64,000 bases of DNA from Actinomycetota bacterium (GTDB taxonomy: Bacteria; Actinomycetota; CADDZG01; WHSQ01): NCBI GenBank assembly GCA_009379915.1, contig WHSV01000004.1:1-64000 (forward strand), written 5' to 3'. This document shows, piece after piece, positions 27,312 to 35,131 of the stretch (the stretch's first letter is position 1; each line of letters opens with the position of its first letter). Made by a program: the position numbers and the translations under genes. The notes beneath the pieces were generated by a model. It made no database searches. It saw nothing but the letters and a program-made list of their open reading frames with translations, and had not been told where the DNA came from.

Positions 27312-28379
27312 ATGCCTAACTCGGTTGCCGACCCCGTCCCGGCGGGACCAGTCCGCGTCGCGGAGCCCGTGACCACGCGCTCCCTGGTCAAGTCCTTCGG
27401 TGACACCGACGTTCTCCGAGGGGTCGATCTGGCCATTCCGGCCGGCTCGATCGTCTCCCTGCTCGGCCCCAGCGGGTGCGGCAAGACGACCCTGCTGCGT
27501 TCGATCGCCGGTCTCGAGCGACCCGATTCCGGCGAGATCGCCATCGGCCCGCGCACCGTGTCGGGAAATGGAACGTTCGTCGCCCCCGAGCGCAGGCGGG
27601 TCGGCATGGTGTTCCAGGACTGGGCTCTCTTCCCGCACCTGAGCGTCGAGCGCAACGTCGCGTTCGGCCTGTCCCGCAAGGAACGTCGCACCAAGAGTGT
27701 CGTCGTCGCGGACACTCTGGAGATGGTCGGCCTCAGCCACCTGGCGCACCGCATGCCGTCGGAGCTTTCCGGGGGACAACAGCAGCGCGTCGCGCTGGCT
27801 CGTGCCCTTGCGATCCGTCCCGCCGTGATCTTGCTGGACGAGCCGTATTCGAACCTGGACACGACCCTGCGCACTCAGATCCGGCTCGAGGTCCAGCGCC
27901 TGCTCACCGATCTCGGCATCACGACGCTGTTCGTGACCCATGATCAAGAGGAGGCGTTCGTCATGGGCGAACACGTCGCCGTAATGTTCGATGGAGTCGT
28001 GGTTCAGCAGGGTCGCCCATCGATGATCTACGACACTCCGGGGACGCCCAGGGTTGCCCGTTTCATCGGCGACGCGAACTTCCTGGCCGGGACCGCAGAC
28101 GGAGACAAAGCCGAGACTCAGATCGGCCCTATCCCACTGCTGCGTCGACTCGACGGTGAAGTAGAGGTGATGGTCAGGCCGGAGTACATCACCGTCGTCG
28201 CGGGTGAAGATGCGACGATCGAGAAAGTCGAGTTCTACGGCCACGACTCTATCTACCTGGTCCAACCGGACGGCCAACCTGCCCTCAAGGCGCGCGTTCT
28301 GTCGACTCCGGAGTTTCGAGTGGGCCAGCGAGTGGCGTTGTCGTACGGAGGCGGAGCGGCCCCCGCGTATCCCGTCTAG
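27312..28379 (+). CDS. Ferric iron ABC transporter ATP-binding protein (FbpC-like)
   Basis: 355 aa. Walker A GPSGCGKTT, Q-loop MVFQDWALFPHLSV, signature [15 protein letters not shown], Walker B VILLDEPYSNLD and switch His in FVTHDQEEAFVMGEH are all present. The C-terminal TOBE-like domain (VMVRPEYITVV, VEFYGHDSIYLV) fits the Fe3+/spermidine/sulfate group of importers. It is separated by 4 kb from the matching binding protein and permease but is the only ATPase here that fits them. The start codon overlaps a short TTAGG/CCTAA dyad. The FAD oxidoreductase gene follows after 12 nt. Confidence 0.85.
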   Translation: MPNSVADPVPAGPVRVAEPVTTRSLVKSFGDTDVLRGVDLAIPAGSIVSLLGPSGCGKTTLLRSIAGLERPDSGEIAIGPRTVSGNGTFVAPERRRVGMVFQDWALFPHLSVERNVAFGLSRKERRTKSVVVADTLEMVGLSHLAHRMPSELSGGQQQRVALARALAIRPAVILLDEPYSNLDTTLRTQIRLEVQRLLTDLGITTLFVTHDQEEAFVMGEHVAVMFDGVVVQQGRPSMIYDTPGTPRVARFIGDANFLAGTADGDKAETQIGPIPLLRRLDGEVEVMVRPEYITVVAGEDATIEKVEFYGHDSIYLVQPDGQPALKARVLSTPEFRVGQRVALSYGGGAAPAYPV

Positions 28380-28391
28380 CCGAGGAGCAAG

Positions 28392-29777
28392 ATGGTGACG
28401 GTGGATCTCCTCGTGCTCGGCGCGGGACCCGCCGGTGTGGGAGCCGCTTACCGAGCCTCGGCCGCGTCCCGCTCCGTAACCGTCATCGAGCGCTCCGGCG
28501 GAGTTGGGGGCGCGTCCGCGAGCTTCGAGGTCGGGGGGCAGAGAGTCGACCTGGGCAGCCACCGCCTCCACCCCTCGACCGATCCCGACATCCTCGAACA
28601 CATCCAGGTCGTGCTCGCGGGTGGGCTCCAGCGCCGGCCGCGCAACGGAAGGATCAGGCTCGCGGGCCGGTGGATCGCCTTTCCTCTCAGGATCTCCGAT
28701 CTGCTCACCCACCTGCCCCTGGGGTTCGGCGCGCGTGCGGCGCTCGACGCCTCGACTCGTTTTAGGCGGTCGGCGCAGCAGGACACCTTCGCCGAGCTAC
28801 TCCGCGCGGGCCTCGGTTCGACCATGTGCGAGCGCTTCTACTTCCCCTACGCGCGCAAGTTGTGGGGTCTCGAGCCGGAGGAGATCAGCGGCGAGCAGGC
28901 CCGCCGGCGCGTGGCTGCGTCGTCACCGGGCAAGATGCTCATGCGCCTGCTCCCCGGTCGCGGATCGGGACCCGCGTTCTTCTACTACCCGCGCGAAGGG
29001 TTCGGTGCGATCGCCGAGTCCCTCGCGCGCGCGGCGATGGACGCGGGAGCCGATTTCCGGCTCGGGGTGTCGGCGAAGCGCGTCGAGCTCCGCAACGACA
29101 GCGTCGCAGTTGAGCTCGATTCCGGAGAGATCGTGGAGGGGGCCCGGCTGTGGTCGACCGTTCCCGTCACGGCGCTTGCGCGCCTCGCCATTCCAGCCGC
29201 GCCCGACGAGGTCCTCGAGGCCGCGACTTCCCTCGAGTTTCGCTCGATGGTGCTGGTCTACCTTGTCCTGGACGTCGATCGCTACACGGAGTTCGACGCG
29301 CACTACCTTCCCGAGCCGTACACACCGGTCACTCGCATCTCGGAGCCGAAGAACTACAGGGACGGCGACGACCCACCAGGCCGCACGGTTCTGTGCGCCG
29401 AGGTCCCGTGCTCCTTCGGCGACGCTATGTGGGCCGCGACCGACGACGAGCTTGCTCGCGTGGTGGTCGAGGGCCTCGCCGACTCGGGATCGCCGCCCGT
29501 GATCCCGAGTAGCGTTACGACCAAGCGATTACGTCAGGCCTACCCCGTTTACCGTGTGGGCTTCGAGCGGTCGTATGAGATCGTCGACCGGTGGGCGACC
29601 GAGCAACCCAGGTTGCTGACCTTTGGGCGCCAGGGTTTGTTCGTCCACGACAACTCGCACCACGCGTACGCAATGGCCTGGGCGGCTGCCGATGCCCTGC
29701 GTCCCAACGGCGAGTTCGATTCCGGCGCGTGGCGCTCGGCGCGCGAGCGATTCAGCCGGCATGTGGTCGAGGACTAG
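28392..29777 (+). CDS. FAD-dependent oxidoreductase (amine oxidase / protoporphyrinogen oxidase-like)
   Basis: 461 aa. N-terminal dinucleotide motif VLGAGPAGVGAAYRAS is followed by ERSGGVGGASASF and DLGSHRLHP, the second and third FAD contacts of the amine oxidase/UDP-galactopyranose mutase superfamily. The C-terminus has FGRQGLFVHDNSHHAYAMAWAAADALR, the closing FAD motif. The set FYFPYARKLWGLEPEEISGEQARRRV occurs in oxidoreductases near glycan loci. The substrate is unknown. It lies directly downstream of the ferric ATPase gene. Its last 26 bp overlap the end of the convergent glycosyltransferase fusion. Confidence 0.78.
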   Translation: MVTVDLLVLGAGPAGVGAAYRASAASRSVTVIERSGGVGGASASFEVGGQRVDLGSHRLHPSTDPDILEHIQVVLAGGLQRRPRNGRIRLAGRWIAFPLRISDLLTHLPLGFGARAALDASTRFRRSAQQDTFAELLRAGLGSTMCERFYFPYARKLWGLEPEEISGEQARRRVAASSPGKMLMRLLPGRGSGPAFFYYPREGFGAIAESLARAAMDAGADFRLGVSAKRVELRNDSVAVELDSGEIVEGARLWSTVPVTALARLAIPAAPDEVLEAATSLEFRSMVLVYLVLDVDRYTEFDAHYLPEPYTPVTRISEPKNYRDGDDPPGRTVLCAEVPCSFGDAMWAATDDELARVVVEGLADSGSPPVIPSSVTTKRLRQAYPVYRVGFERSYEIVDRWATEQPRLLTFGRQGLFVHDNSHHAYAMAWAAADALRPNGEFDSGAWRSARERFSRHVVED

Positions 29778-31416
29778 CGGCCGGCGACTCGCTGGAGTTC
29801 AACTCGGCGTGAATCGCCGGAAGCACGTGCCGAAGGTACCGGCCCAGGCGCACGAAAGACTCGCCCGACTCCCTGAACCCGTAGCTAATGGGCACCTCGG
29901 CGTAACGGTAGCCCTTGGCGAGAAGGTCGAGCGTGAGCACTTGCGCGTAGTTGAAGTCGTGCACGATCTCTGCGCCGGCGGCGGCCTCTCTCGAGAACGC
30001 GCGGTAACCACTCTGGCCGTCGCTGATGGGACGCCGGGCGACGAACCGCAGCATCCGCGTCAGGAGAATGTTTCCCAACTTGCGATGGGGCAGCATGCGC
30101 CCGACGTGGCCGCGCATGCGCGAGCCGACGACATAGTCGGCCCTCCCCTTGAGGATCGGGTAGATCACTCGCTCCAACTCCTCGGGAGCGTACTCACCGT
30201 CGGCATCGCAGAACGCTACCGCGCACGCGTTGCGGCGCGCGGCCTCCTGTAACCCGCACCCAACGGCGAAGCCGAGCCCCCGGTTGCGACCCAAAGACAG
30301 CACCTCGGCCCCGGCGTTCGCTGCTCGCGCGGCGGTGTCGTCCTCGGAACCGTCGTCGATGACCAGAATCGTCACGGGGTGCCCCGCGACGCTCCGGGGC
30401 GCGCGCGCGACGACGCCTTGGATGGAGGCCGCCTCGTTGTGGGCCGGCATGAACAACACCACGGGATCATCGGGGTGAACCGACGCCCCGGGTCGGGGCC
30501 GCCCTTCGGGGGATTCGCCCGCCGCCGGCAGCCGAAGCCTGCCAAAGGCACCGGGAGCGGGCACGAAGAGCGCGACCCCTCCTCCGACGAGCGAGTAGAC
30601 GGTCTTGATCGCGTGCGCCGTCAGGGCCGCCGCAAGCGCAATCGATGCATCGAAGCCGAGTGCGACGAACGCGGCCGACGCGGCGGCCTCGTAAGTACCT
30701 ATTCCCGCCGGAGCGATGGCGACCACTTGGGCCACGATGGTGACGGCGGTCACGAGAACCGCGTCGCTCCAGGCGACATCGAGACCCGCCCAGCGAGCGG
30801 CCTGGAGCATCATGACGCTTTCCAGAAGCCATGCCGAGGTGGCCGTCGCTACGACCAGCGGAACCGCCCGCCGCAGGTGCAACCCCTCGGAGTCACCGAG
30901 CCTGCGCAGCCACCACAGTCCGCCGAGCAACAGCGCGCCCGCCGGCGCGAGCAGGAGCCAGGCCCACGCCCCGGCGAGGTGCTCGGCCACACGCGGACCG
31001 AATAGGGCCGCCAGTCCGACCACCGCGAGGATGTCGGAGGCCCTGAGCATGGCGGTCGATGCCGTGGCGGCCGCGAGCGAAAGGCTCGTACGGCGGACCA
31101 CGCTCGTCACCCGCATGACCTCGCCCAGTCGAAGCGGTAGCACGTGGTTTGCCCCGAGCGAAACGTGGATGGCCGCCAGGGCGTGTCCGAACGGCAGTCC
31201 CGGGGCCACGCGGGTCCACACCCAAGCCCGGACTGCGAACGCCAGCGCATAGGCCCCCACCGCCAGCGCCAGGCCCACCGGCTCGTCGAGGGCCGCTGAT
31301 GCGGTTCGAGCGAGAGCGCGCGCGTCGATCGAGGTCGCGATGAACCCGAAGCTGACCGCGAGCGCGGCGACACCGATCCACCGGACGAGGCGCCTGGTCG
31401 GCGCCCGTAACTCCAT
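29752..31416 (-). CDS. Fusion of flippase-like (LPG_synthase_TM/UPF0104) membrane domain and GT2 glycosyltransferase
   Basis: 554 aa. Residues 1-290 form about eight helices of the lysylphosphatidylglycerol synthase/AglD-like TM family (HVLPLRLGEVMRVTSVVRR, VAIAPAGIGTYEAAASAAF). Residues 318-540 are a soluble GT2 domain of the dolichol-phosphate-mannose synthase type: VVLFMPAHNEAASIQGVV, VIDDGSEDDT, DAD at 404-406, and a C-terminal SDGQSGYRAF acceptor loop. It probably transfers sugar to a polyprenyl or lipid carrier at the inner membrane face. The gene is divergent from the SDR/ferric transporter operon, and the iron box lies between them. Confidence 0.82.
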   Translation of the reverse strand: MELRAPTRRLVRWIGVAALAVSFGFIATSIDARALARTASAALDEPVGLALAVGAYALAFAVRAWVWTRVAPGLPFGHALAAIHVSLGANHVLPLRLGEVMRVTSVVRRTSLSLAAATASTAMLRASDILAVVGLAALFGPRVAEHLAGAWAWLLLAPAGALLLGGLWWLRRLGDSEGLHLRRAVPLVVATATSAWLLESVMMLQAARWAGLDVAWSDAVLVTAVTIVAQVVAIAPAGIGTYEAAASAAFVALGFDASIALAAALTAHAIKTVYSLVGGGVALFVPAPGAFGRLRLPAAGESPEGRPRPGASVHPDDPVVLFMPAHNEAASIQGVVARAPRSVAGHPVTILVIDDGSEDDTAARAANAGAEVLSLGRNRGLGFAVGCGLQEAARRNACAVAFCDADGEYAPEELERVIYPILKGRADYVVGSRMRGHVGRMLPHRKLGNILLTRMLRFVARRPISDGQSGYRAFSREAAAGAEIVHDFNYAQVLTLDLLAKGYRYAEVPISYGFRESGESFVRLGRYLRHVLPAIHAELNSSESPAASPRPHAG

Positions 31417-31468
31417 GCCCGCTCCTTTCCGGCAGTCCTGACCACTTCAGTTCGTTGAGCCCAATCCC

Positions 31469-31487
31469 TAAGGTTAGGCTAACCTTA
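31469..31487. promoter_or_regulatory. IdeR/DtxR iron box
   Basis: TAAGGTTAGGCTAACCTTA matches the published IdeR/DtxR operator consensus TWAGGTWAGSCTWACCTWA at 19 of 19 positions and is almost perfectly palindromic. It lies 53 bp upstream of the glycosyltransferase fusion start (31416, minus) and 51 bp upstream of the SDR start (31538, plus). Iron-loaded repressor bound here should block both promoters. Confidence 0.88.
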
Positions 31488-31537
31488 GCCAAGAGCCAAT
31501 GGATCCGGCGCCGGGCCGGTCCTCGAGGAGGTCGTGT

Positions 31538-32455
31538 GTGACGATAGTGGTCACCGGTTCGTCGGGCTTCATAGGGTCCCATCTCTGTGACGCGCTTCTC
31601 GCCGGAGGCGAGGGGTTGGTGGGAATCGACCGAGTGGCATCGACGAAGGTGCCGACGATAGAGACCGACCTCGCCGTACCCTCGGGTGAGGCGCTCGACG
31701 CCCTCGCCGGAGCCGAGGTCGTGTGGCACCTGGCGGCACGTCCGGGGATTCGCGATCGCCGACCCGATATCGAGGCCCAACGCCACCGGGACAACGTCGT
31801 CGCGACCGCCCGCGTGCTGAATGCAGTGCCCCGGCAAACTCCCCTTGTGGTGACCTCGTCCTCCTCGGTATACGGCGGTTCCCGCCACGGAGGGACCGAG
31901 CGGCCGAGCCTAGAGACCGATCCTCTGAGGCCCCGGGGCGGCTACGCGCGTTCGAAGGTCGCGATGGAACGACTCTGCCTGCGGCGCGCCGAGCGCGGCT
32001 CCCGTGTCGCGATTGCACGCCCCTTCACCGTGGCGGGCGAAGGCCAGCGACCCGACATGGCGATCGCTACCTGGATCGAATCCATTCGGGCCGGGAGGAC
32101 CGCGGCCCTTCTCGGATCGCCCACCAGGACGAGAGACGTGGCCGATGTGCGCGACGTCGTGCGCGGGCTCATCGCCATGGCGGACCGAGGCGTCTCGGGG
32201 GTCGTCAACCTCGGCAGCGGGTGCGCCCACTCCCTCGCGGACATCGTGCGCGCCGTATCCGAGGCGCTTAACTTGCCGGCGTCGGTAGAGATAGTTCCCG
32301 CGCGCACCGAGGAGGTTCCGGCCACGCGGGCAGACACGACACGCTGTGAGGAGCTGCTGGGCGTCACGTTCGGAACGGACCTGCGGACGCTCGTCATGAG
32401 ACAGGTCGAGGCGAGCGCGACGGCCGTCCATTCCAGACTCCAGGAGGTCGGATGA
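31538..32455 (+). CDS. NAD-dependent epimerase/dehydratase (extended SDR)
   Basis: About 305 aa from GTG 31538, chosen for the GAGGAGG ribosome binding site 6 nt upstream. Rossmann motif VTGSSGFIGSH is at the N-terminus. Then come DLAVPSG, WHLAARPG, the catalytic Ser region VVTSSSSVYGG and the Tyr-x3-Lys pair YARSK. RDVADVRDVVRGLI is typical of nucleotide-sugar 4-epimerases such as GalE. It probably makes a sugar nucleotide for the neighbouring glycosyltransferases. It is first gene of the iron-box operon and its stop overlaps the fbpA-like start by 4 nt. Confidence 0.83.
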   Translation: MTIVVTGSSGFIGSHLCDALLAGGEGLVGIDRVASTKVPTIETDLAVPSGEALDALAGAEVVWHLAARPGIRDRRPDIEAQRHRDNVVATARVLNAVPRQTPLVVTSSSSVYGGSRHGGTERPSLETDPLRPRGGYARSKVAMERLCLRRAERGSRVAIARPFTVAGEGQRPDMAIATWIESIRAGRTAALLGSPTRTRDVADVRDVVRGLIAMADRGVSGVVNLGSGCAHSLADIVRAVSEALNLPASVEIVPARTEEVPATRADTTRCEELLGVTFGTDLRTLVMRQVEASATAVHSRLQEVG

Positions 32456-33450
32456 TTCGGAGGTTCCTGCCCGCGTTCGCCGCGGTAGCCATCATCTCTT
32501 CGCTCTCGGCGTGCGACGGAGGGCGCGATGCACTCACGATCTACTCCGGACGCGACGAAGCCCTCATCGGTCCTTTGCTCGAGCAGTTCGCGGAGGACAA
32601 CGACATCGCTATCGACGTGCGCTATGGCGAAACCGCAGATCTAGCTTTGTTGATCGCGGAGGAGGGCGACGACACTCCCGCCGACGTGTTCCTGTCGCAG
32701 TCGCCCGGCGCGGTGGGCTTCCTCGCCAACGAGGGGTTGCTCGGCGAGTTGTCGACGGAGGAACTGTCGGCGGTGGACGCGCGTTTCGAGTCCGACGACG
32801 GGCGGTGGATCGGTCTGTCCGCTCGTCAGAGAGTACTCGTCTACAACGAAGAGCTCGTGGACGAAGCCGATCTCCCCGACTCGGTGCTCGATCTCACCGG
32901 CGAGACCTACGCGGGAGATGTGGCGCTGGCTCCCACGAACGGCTCCTTCCAGGACTTCGTTACCGCAATGCGTCAGACCGAAGGTGAAGACGTGACGGCT
33001 CGGTGGTTGGGCGACATGCAGGCCAACGGCTCGCCAACGTACGCCGACAATTCCTCGATCGTGGACGCGGTCGCGCGCGGTGAGGTGCCAATGGGCCTCG
33101 TCAACCACTACTACAACTACCGCAAGCTCGAGGAGGATCCCGGCGCGCCGAGTCGAAACTACGCGTTTCCCGACGGGGACGTGGGCTCGTTGCTGATCGC
33201 CTCCACGGCCAGCATCGTCGCCGGCACCGACAAGCAGGACGATGCCACCGCGTTCATCGACTACCTCCTGTCGGACGACGCTCAACAGTTCTACAGCGAC
33301 GAGACGTTCGAGTACCCGCTTACCGAAGGCGTCGAGCCGTCGGCGGAGCTGCCGCCGTTGGATTCGCTCGAGACACCCGACATCGATCTCAACGACCTCG
33401 GAAACCTGCAGGAGACCGCATCCTTGATCGAGAAGAGCGGCCTCCTCTGA
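32452..33450 (+). CDS. Ferric iron ABC transporter substrate-binding lipoprotein (FbpA-like)
   Basis: 332 aa. Lipoprotein signal peptide with lipobox LSAC (Cys21). The mature part begins with LTIYSGRDEALIGPLLEQF, the usual start of FbpA-type proteins. Adjacent tyrosines Y220 and Y221 in GLVNHYYNYRKL are the hallmark Fe3+ ligands of the family. PADVFLSQSPGAVGFL and GSLLIASTASIVAGTDKQDDA also match. It captures ferric iron outside the membrane for the permease encoded next. It lies in the operon controlled by the iron box at 31469. Confidence 0.92.
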   Translation: MIRRFLPAFAAVAIISSLSACDGGRDALTIYSGRDEALIGPLLEQFAEDNDIAIDVRYGETADLALLIAEEGDDTPADVFLSQSPGAVGFLANEGLLGELSTEELSAVDARFESDDGRWIGLSARQRVLVYNEELVDEADLPDSVLDLTGETYAGDVALAPTNGSFQDFVTAMRQTEGEDVTARWLGDMQANGSPTYADNSSIVDAVARGEVPMGLVNHYYNYRKLEEDPGAPSRNYAFPDGDVGSLLIASTASIVAGTDKQDDATAFIDYLLSDDAQQFYSDETFEYPLTEGVEPSAELPPLDSLETPDIDLNDLGNLQETASLIEKSGLL

Positions 33451-33490
33451 CGAGGGACATGACGGTGCCAGCGGGGATGATGGGCGGATC

Positions 33491-35131
33491 GTGACTCAGC
33501 CATCCATCGAGCGAACGGCTCCGGCGGGGACCGGGAGGAGGCGGCGGCGCCGGCTCTCCGGGCTGGCGATCCTCGTCACCGCAGTCGCGGCGTTGTTCGT
33601 GGCACCGTTCGTACACCTCGCGCTGCGCAGCCTGGAGCAGGCCGGGACGCTCGTCGGCGAGATCACCTCTCCGAGGGCGCTCGCATCTCTCGGACGCAGC
33701 GTCGTGCTCGCAGCGGCCGTGTCTCTGGCCGCAGCCGCGATCGGTGTTGCGGCGGCGTGGGTAGTTACCCGGACGGACGTTCCCGGCCGGTCGGCCTGGA
33801 GGGTGTTGCTGCCTCTTCCGCTTGTGATTCCGTCCTACATCGGCGCGTTCGTGATGATCGCCGCGTTCGCGCAGGGGGGTGCGCTCGAAACCATGTTGTC
33901 GTGGCTCGGCGTTGGTCCGATCGGCGGCTTCCGAGGATTCTTCGGTTCTTTTGTCGTGCTGTCCCTGTTCACTTTCCCCTACGTCTACCTGCCCGTCCAG
34001 GCGCGCTTTCGCCAGCTACCGTCCTCGCTCGAGGAGTCTGCACGTCTTCTCGGAACCAGTCCCATCGGCACCTTCTGGTCGATAGCACTTCCCCAGGCAC
34101 GAAGCGCCATCGTCGCCGGTGCTCTTTTGGTGTTCCTCTACACGGTGAGCGACTTCGGCGTGGTGCAGTTGATGCGCTATGACACCCTGACGCGCGTCAT
34201 CTACTCGACTCGCCTCATTGATTCCCTGACCTCCGTCCGTCTCAGCCTCATGCTCGGGGTCCTTGCAATTGCGGTCGTGGTTGCAGAGCGTGGCGCCGCG
34301 CGTGGAAGCCTGTTACGCGATCCGAAGAGGGAATCGCGCCCCCTCCAGTATCCACTCGGCCGTTGGAGATCCGCGGCCGCCGTGTTACTCGCGGGCATCG
34401 TGGGCCTGTCCCTGATCACTCCGGTGGCCGTCTGCACGTGGTGGGCGTTTCGGGGAGTCGTTCGGGGTGACACCCCGGCGGCGGAGTTTTGGGCGCGCGT
34501 GGCGGATCTTGCACGACCGGCACTCAATACGTCGGTCGCCGCCACGGCTGCTGCCGTAACCGCGGTTCTGCTAGTTGCACCCGTTGCGTACTTCGCCGTG
34601 CGGAGGCCGGGGCACCTCGGCGCGACTGCGAACGCGATCGTGGTGGGTGGCTTCGCACTTCCCGGGCTGTCCATCGCTCTATCGCTCGTGTACTTCACGT
34701 TGAGCGGCCCCTCATGGGTGGGTGGCATCTACCAGACGCTCCCGCTGTTGGTTCTCGCGTATGTAATCCACTTCGGAGCCCAGGCGCTGAACGTTGCATC
34801 GGTCGCGGTGGGGAGTGTGCCGGCCCGGGTCGAGGACGCGGCTCGCACCTTGGGGGTGAGTGCGACTCAGCGTCTGTGGCGCATCGAGTTGCCGCTCATG
34901 CTCCCCGGCCTTCTTTCCGGAGCGGGGCTGGTGTTGTTGTCCGCGATGAAGGAGCTCCCCGCCACGCTGCTGCTCGCGCCCATCGGTTTCGAAACCCTGT
35001 CCGTCAAGATCTGGACCGGAACCCAAAGCGCGCTCTTCGCCGACGCCAGCCTGGCGTGTCTTGCTCTCGTCCTGACGTCCGGCATTCTGACCTGGCTCCT
35101 GGTCATTCGTCGCAGCGACACCTTGATCTGA
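33491..35131 (+). CDS. Ferric iron ABC transporter permease (FbpB-like, two fused permease domains)
   Basis: 546 aa with about 12 transmembrane helices in two homologous halves. Each half carries an EAA-type coupling loop: the first around LEESARLLGTSPIGTFWSIALPQAR, the second around VEDAARTLGVSATQRLWRIELPLM. This duplicated arrangement is normal for FbpB/ThiP/SfuB proteins. It starts at GTG 33491, 40 nt after the binding-protein gene, and its TGA overlaps the ATG of the next gene by one base. The ATPase is expected to be the separate gene at 27312. Confidence 0.9.
   Translation: MTQPSIERTAPAGTGRRRRRRLSGLAILVTAVAALFVAPFVHLALRSLEQAGTLVGEITSPRALASLGRSVVLAAAVSLAAAAIGVAAAWVVTRTDVPGRSAWRVLLPLPLVIPSYIGAFVMIAAFAQGGALETMLSWLGVGPIGGFRGFFGSFVVLSLFTFPYVYLPVQARFRQLPSSLEESARLLGTSPIGTFWSIALPQARSAIVAGALLVFLYTVSDFGVVQLMRYDTLTRVIYSTRLIDSLTSVRLSLMLGVLAIAVVVAERGAARGSLLRDPKRESRPLQYPLGRWRSAAAVLLAGIVGLSLITPVAVCTWWAFRGVVRGDTPAAEFWARVADLARPALNTSVAATAAAVTAVLLVAPVAYFAVRRPGHLGATANAIVVGGFALPGLSIALSLVYFTLSGPSWVGGIYQTLPLLVLAYVIHFGAQALNVASVAVGSVPARVEDAARTLGVSATQRLWRIELPLMLPGLLSGAGLVLLSAMKELPATLLLAPIGFETLSVKIWTGTQSALFADASLACLALVLTSGILTWLLVIRRSDTLI

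Noticed and set aside
27306-27319. TTAGG-GATG-CCTAA dyad over the start codon of the FbpC-like gene, considered as an iron box
   Set aside because: The half-sites are spaced 5 bp too closely for the IdeR/DtxR operator; the full consensus matches only about 10 of 19 positions.
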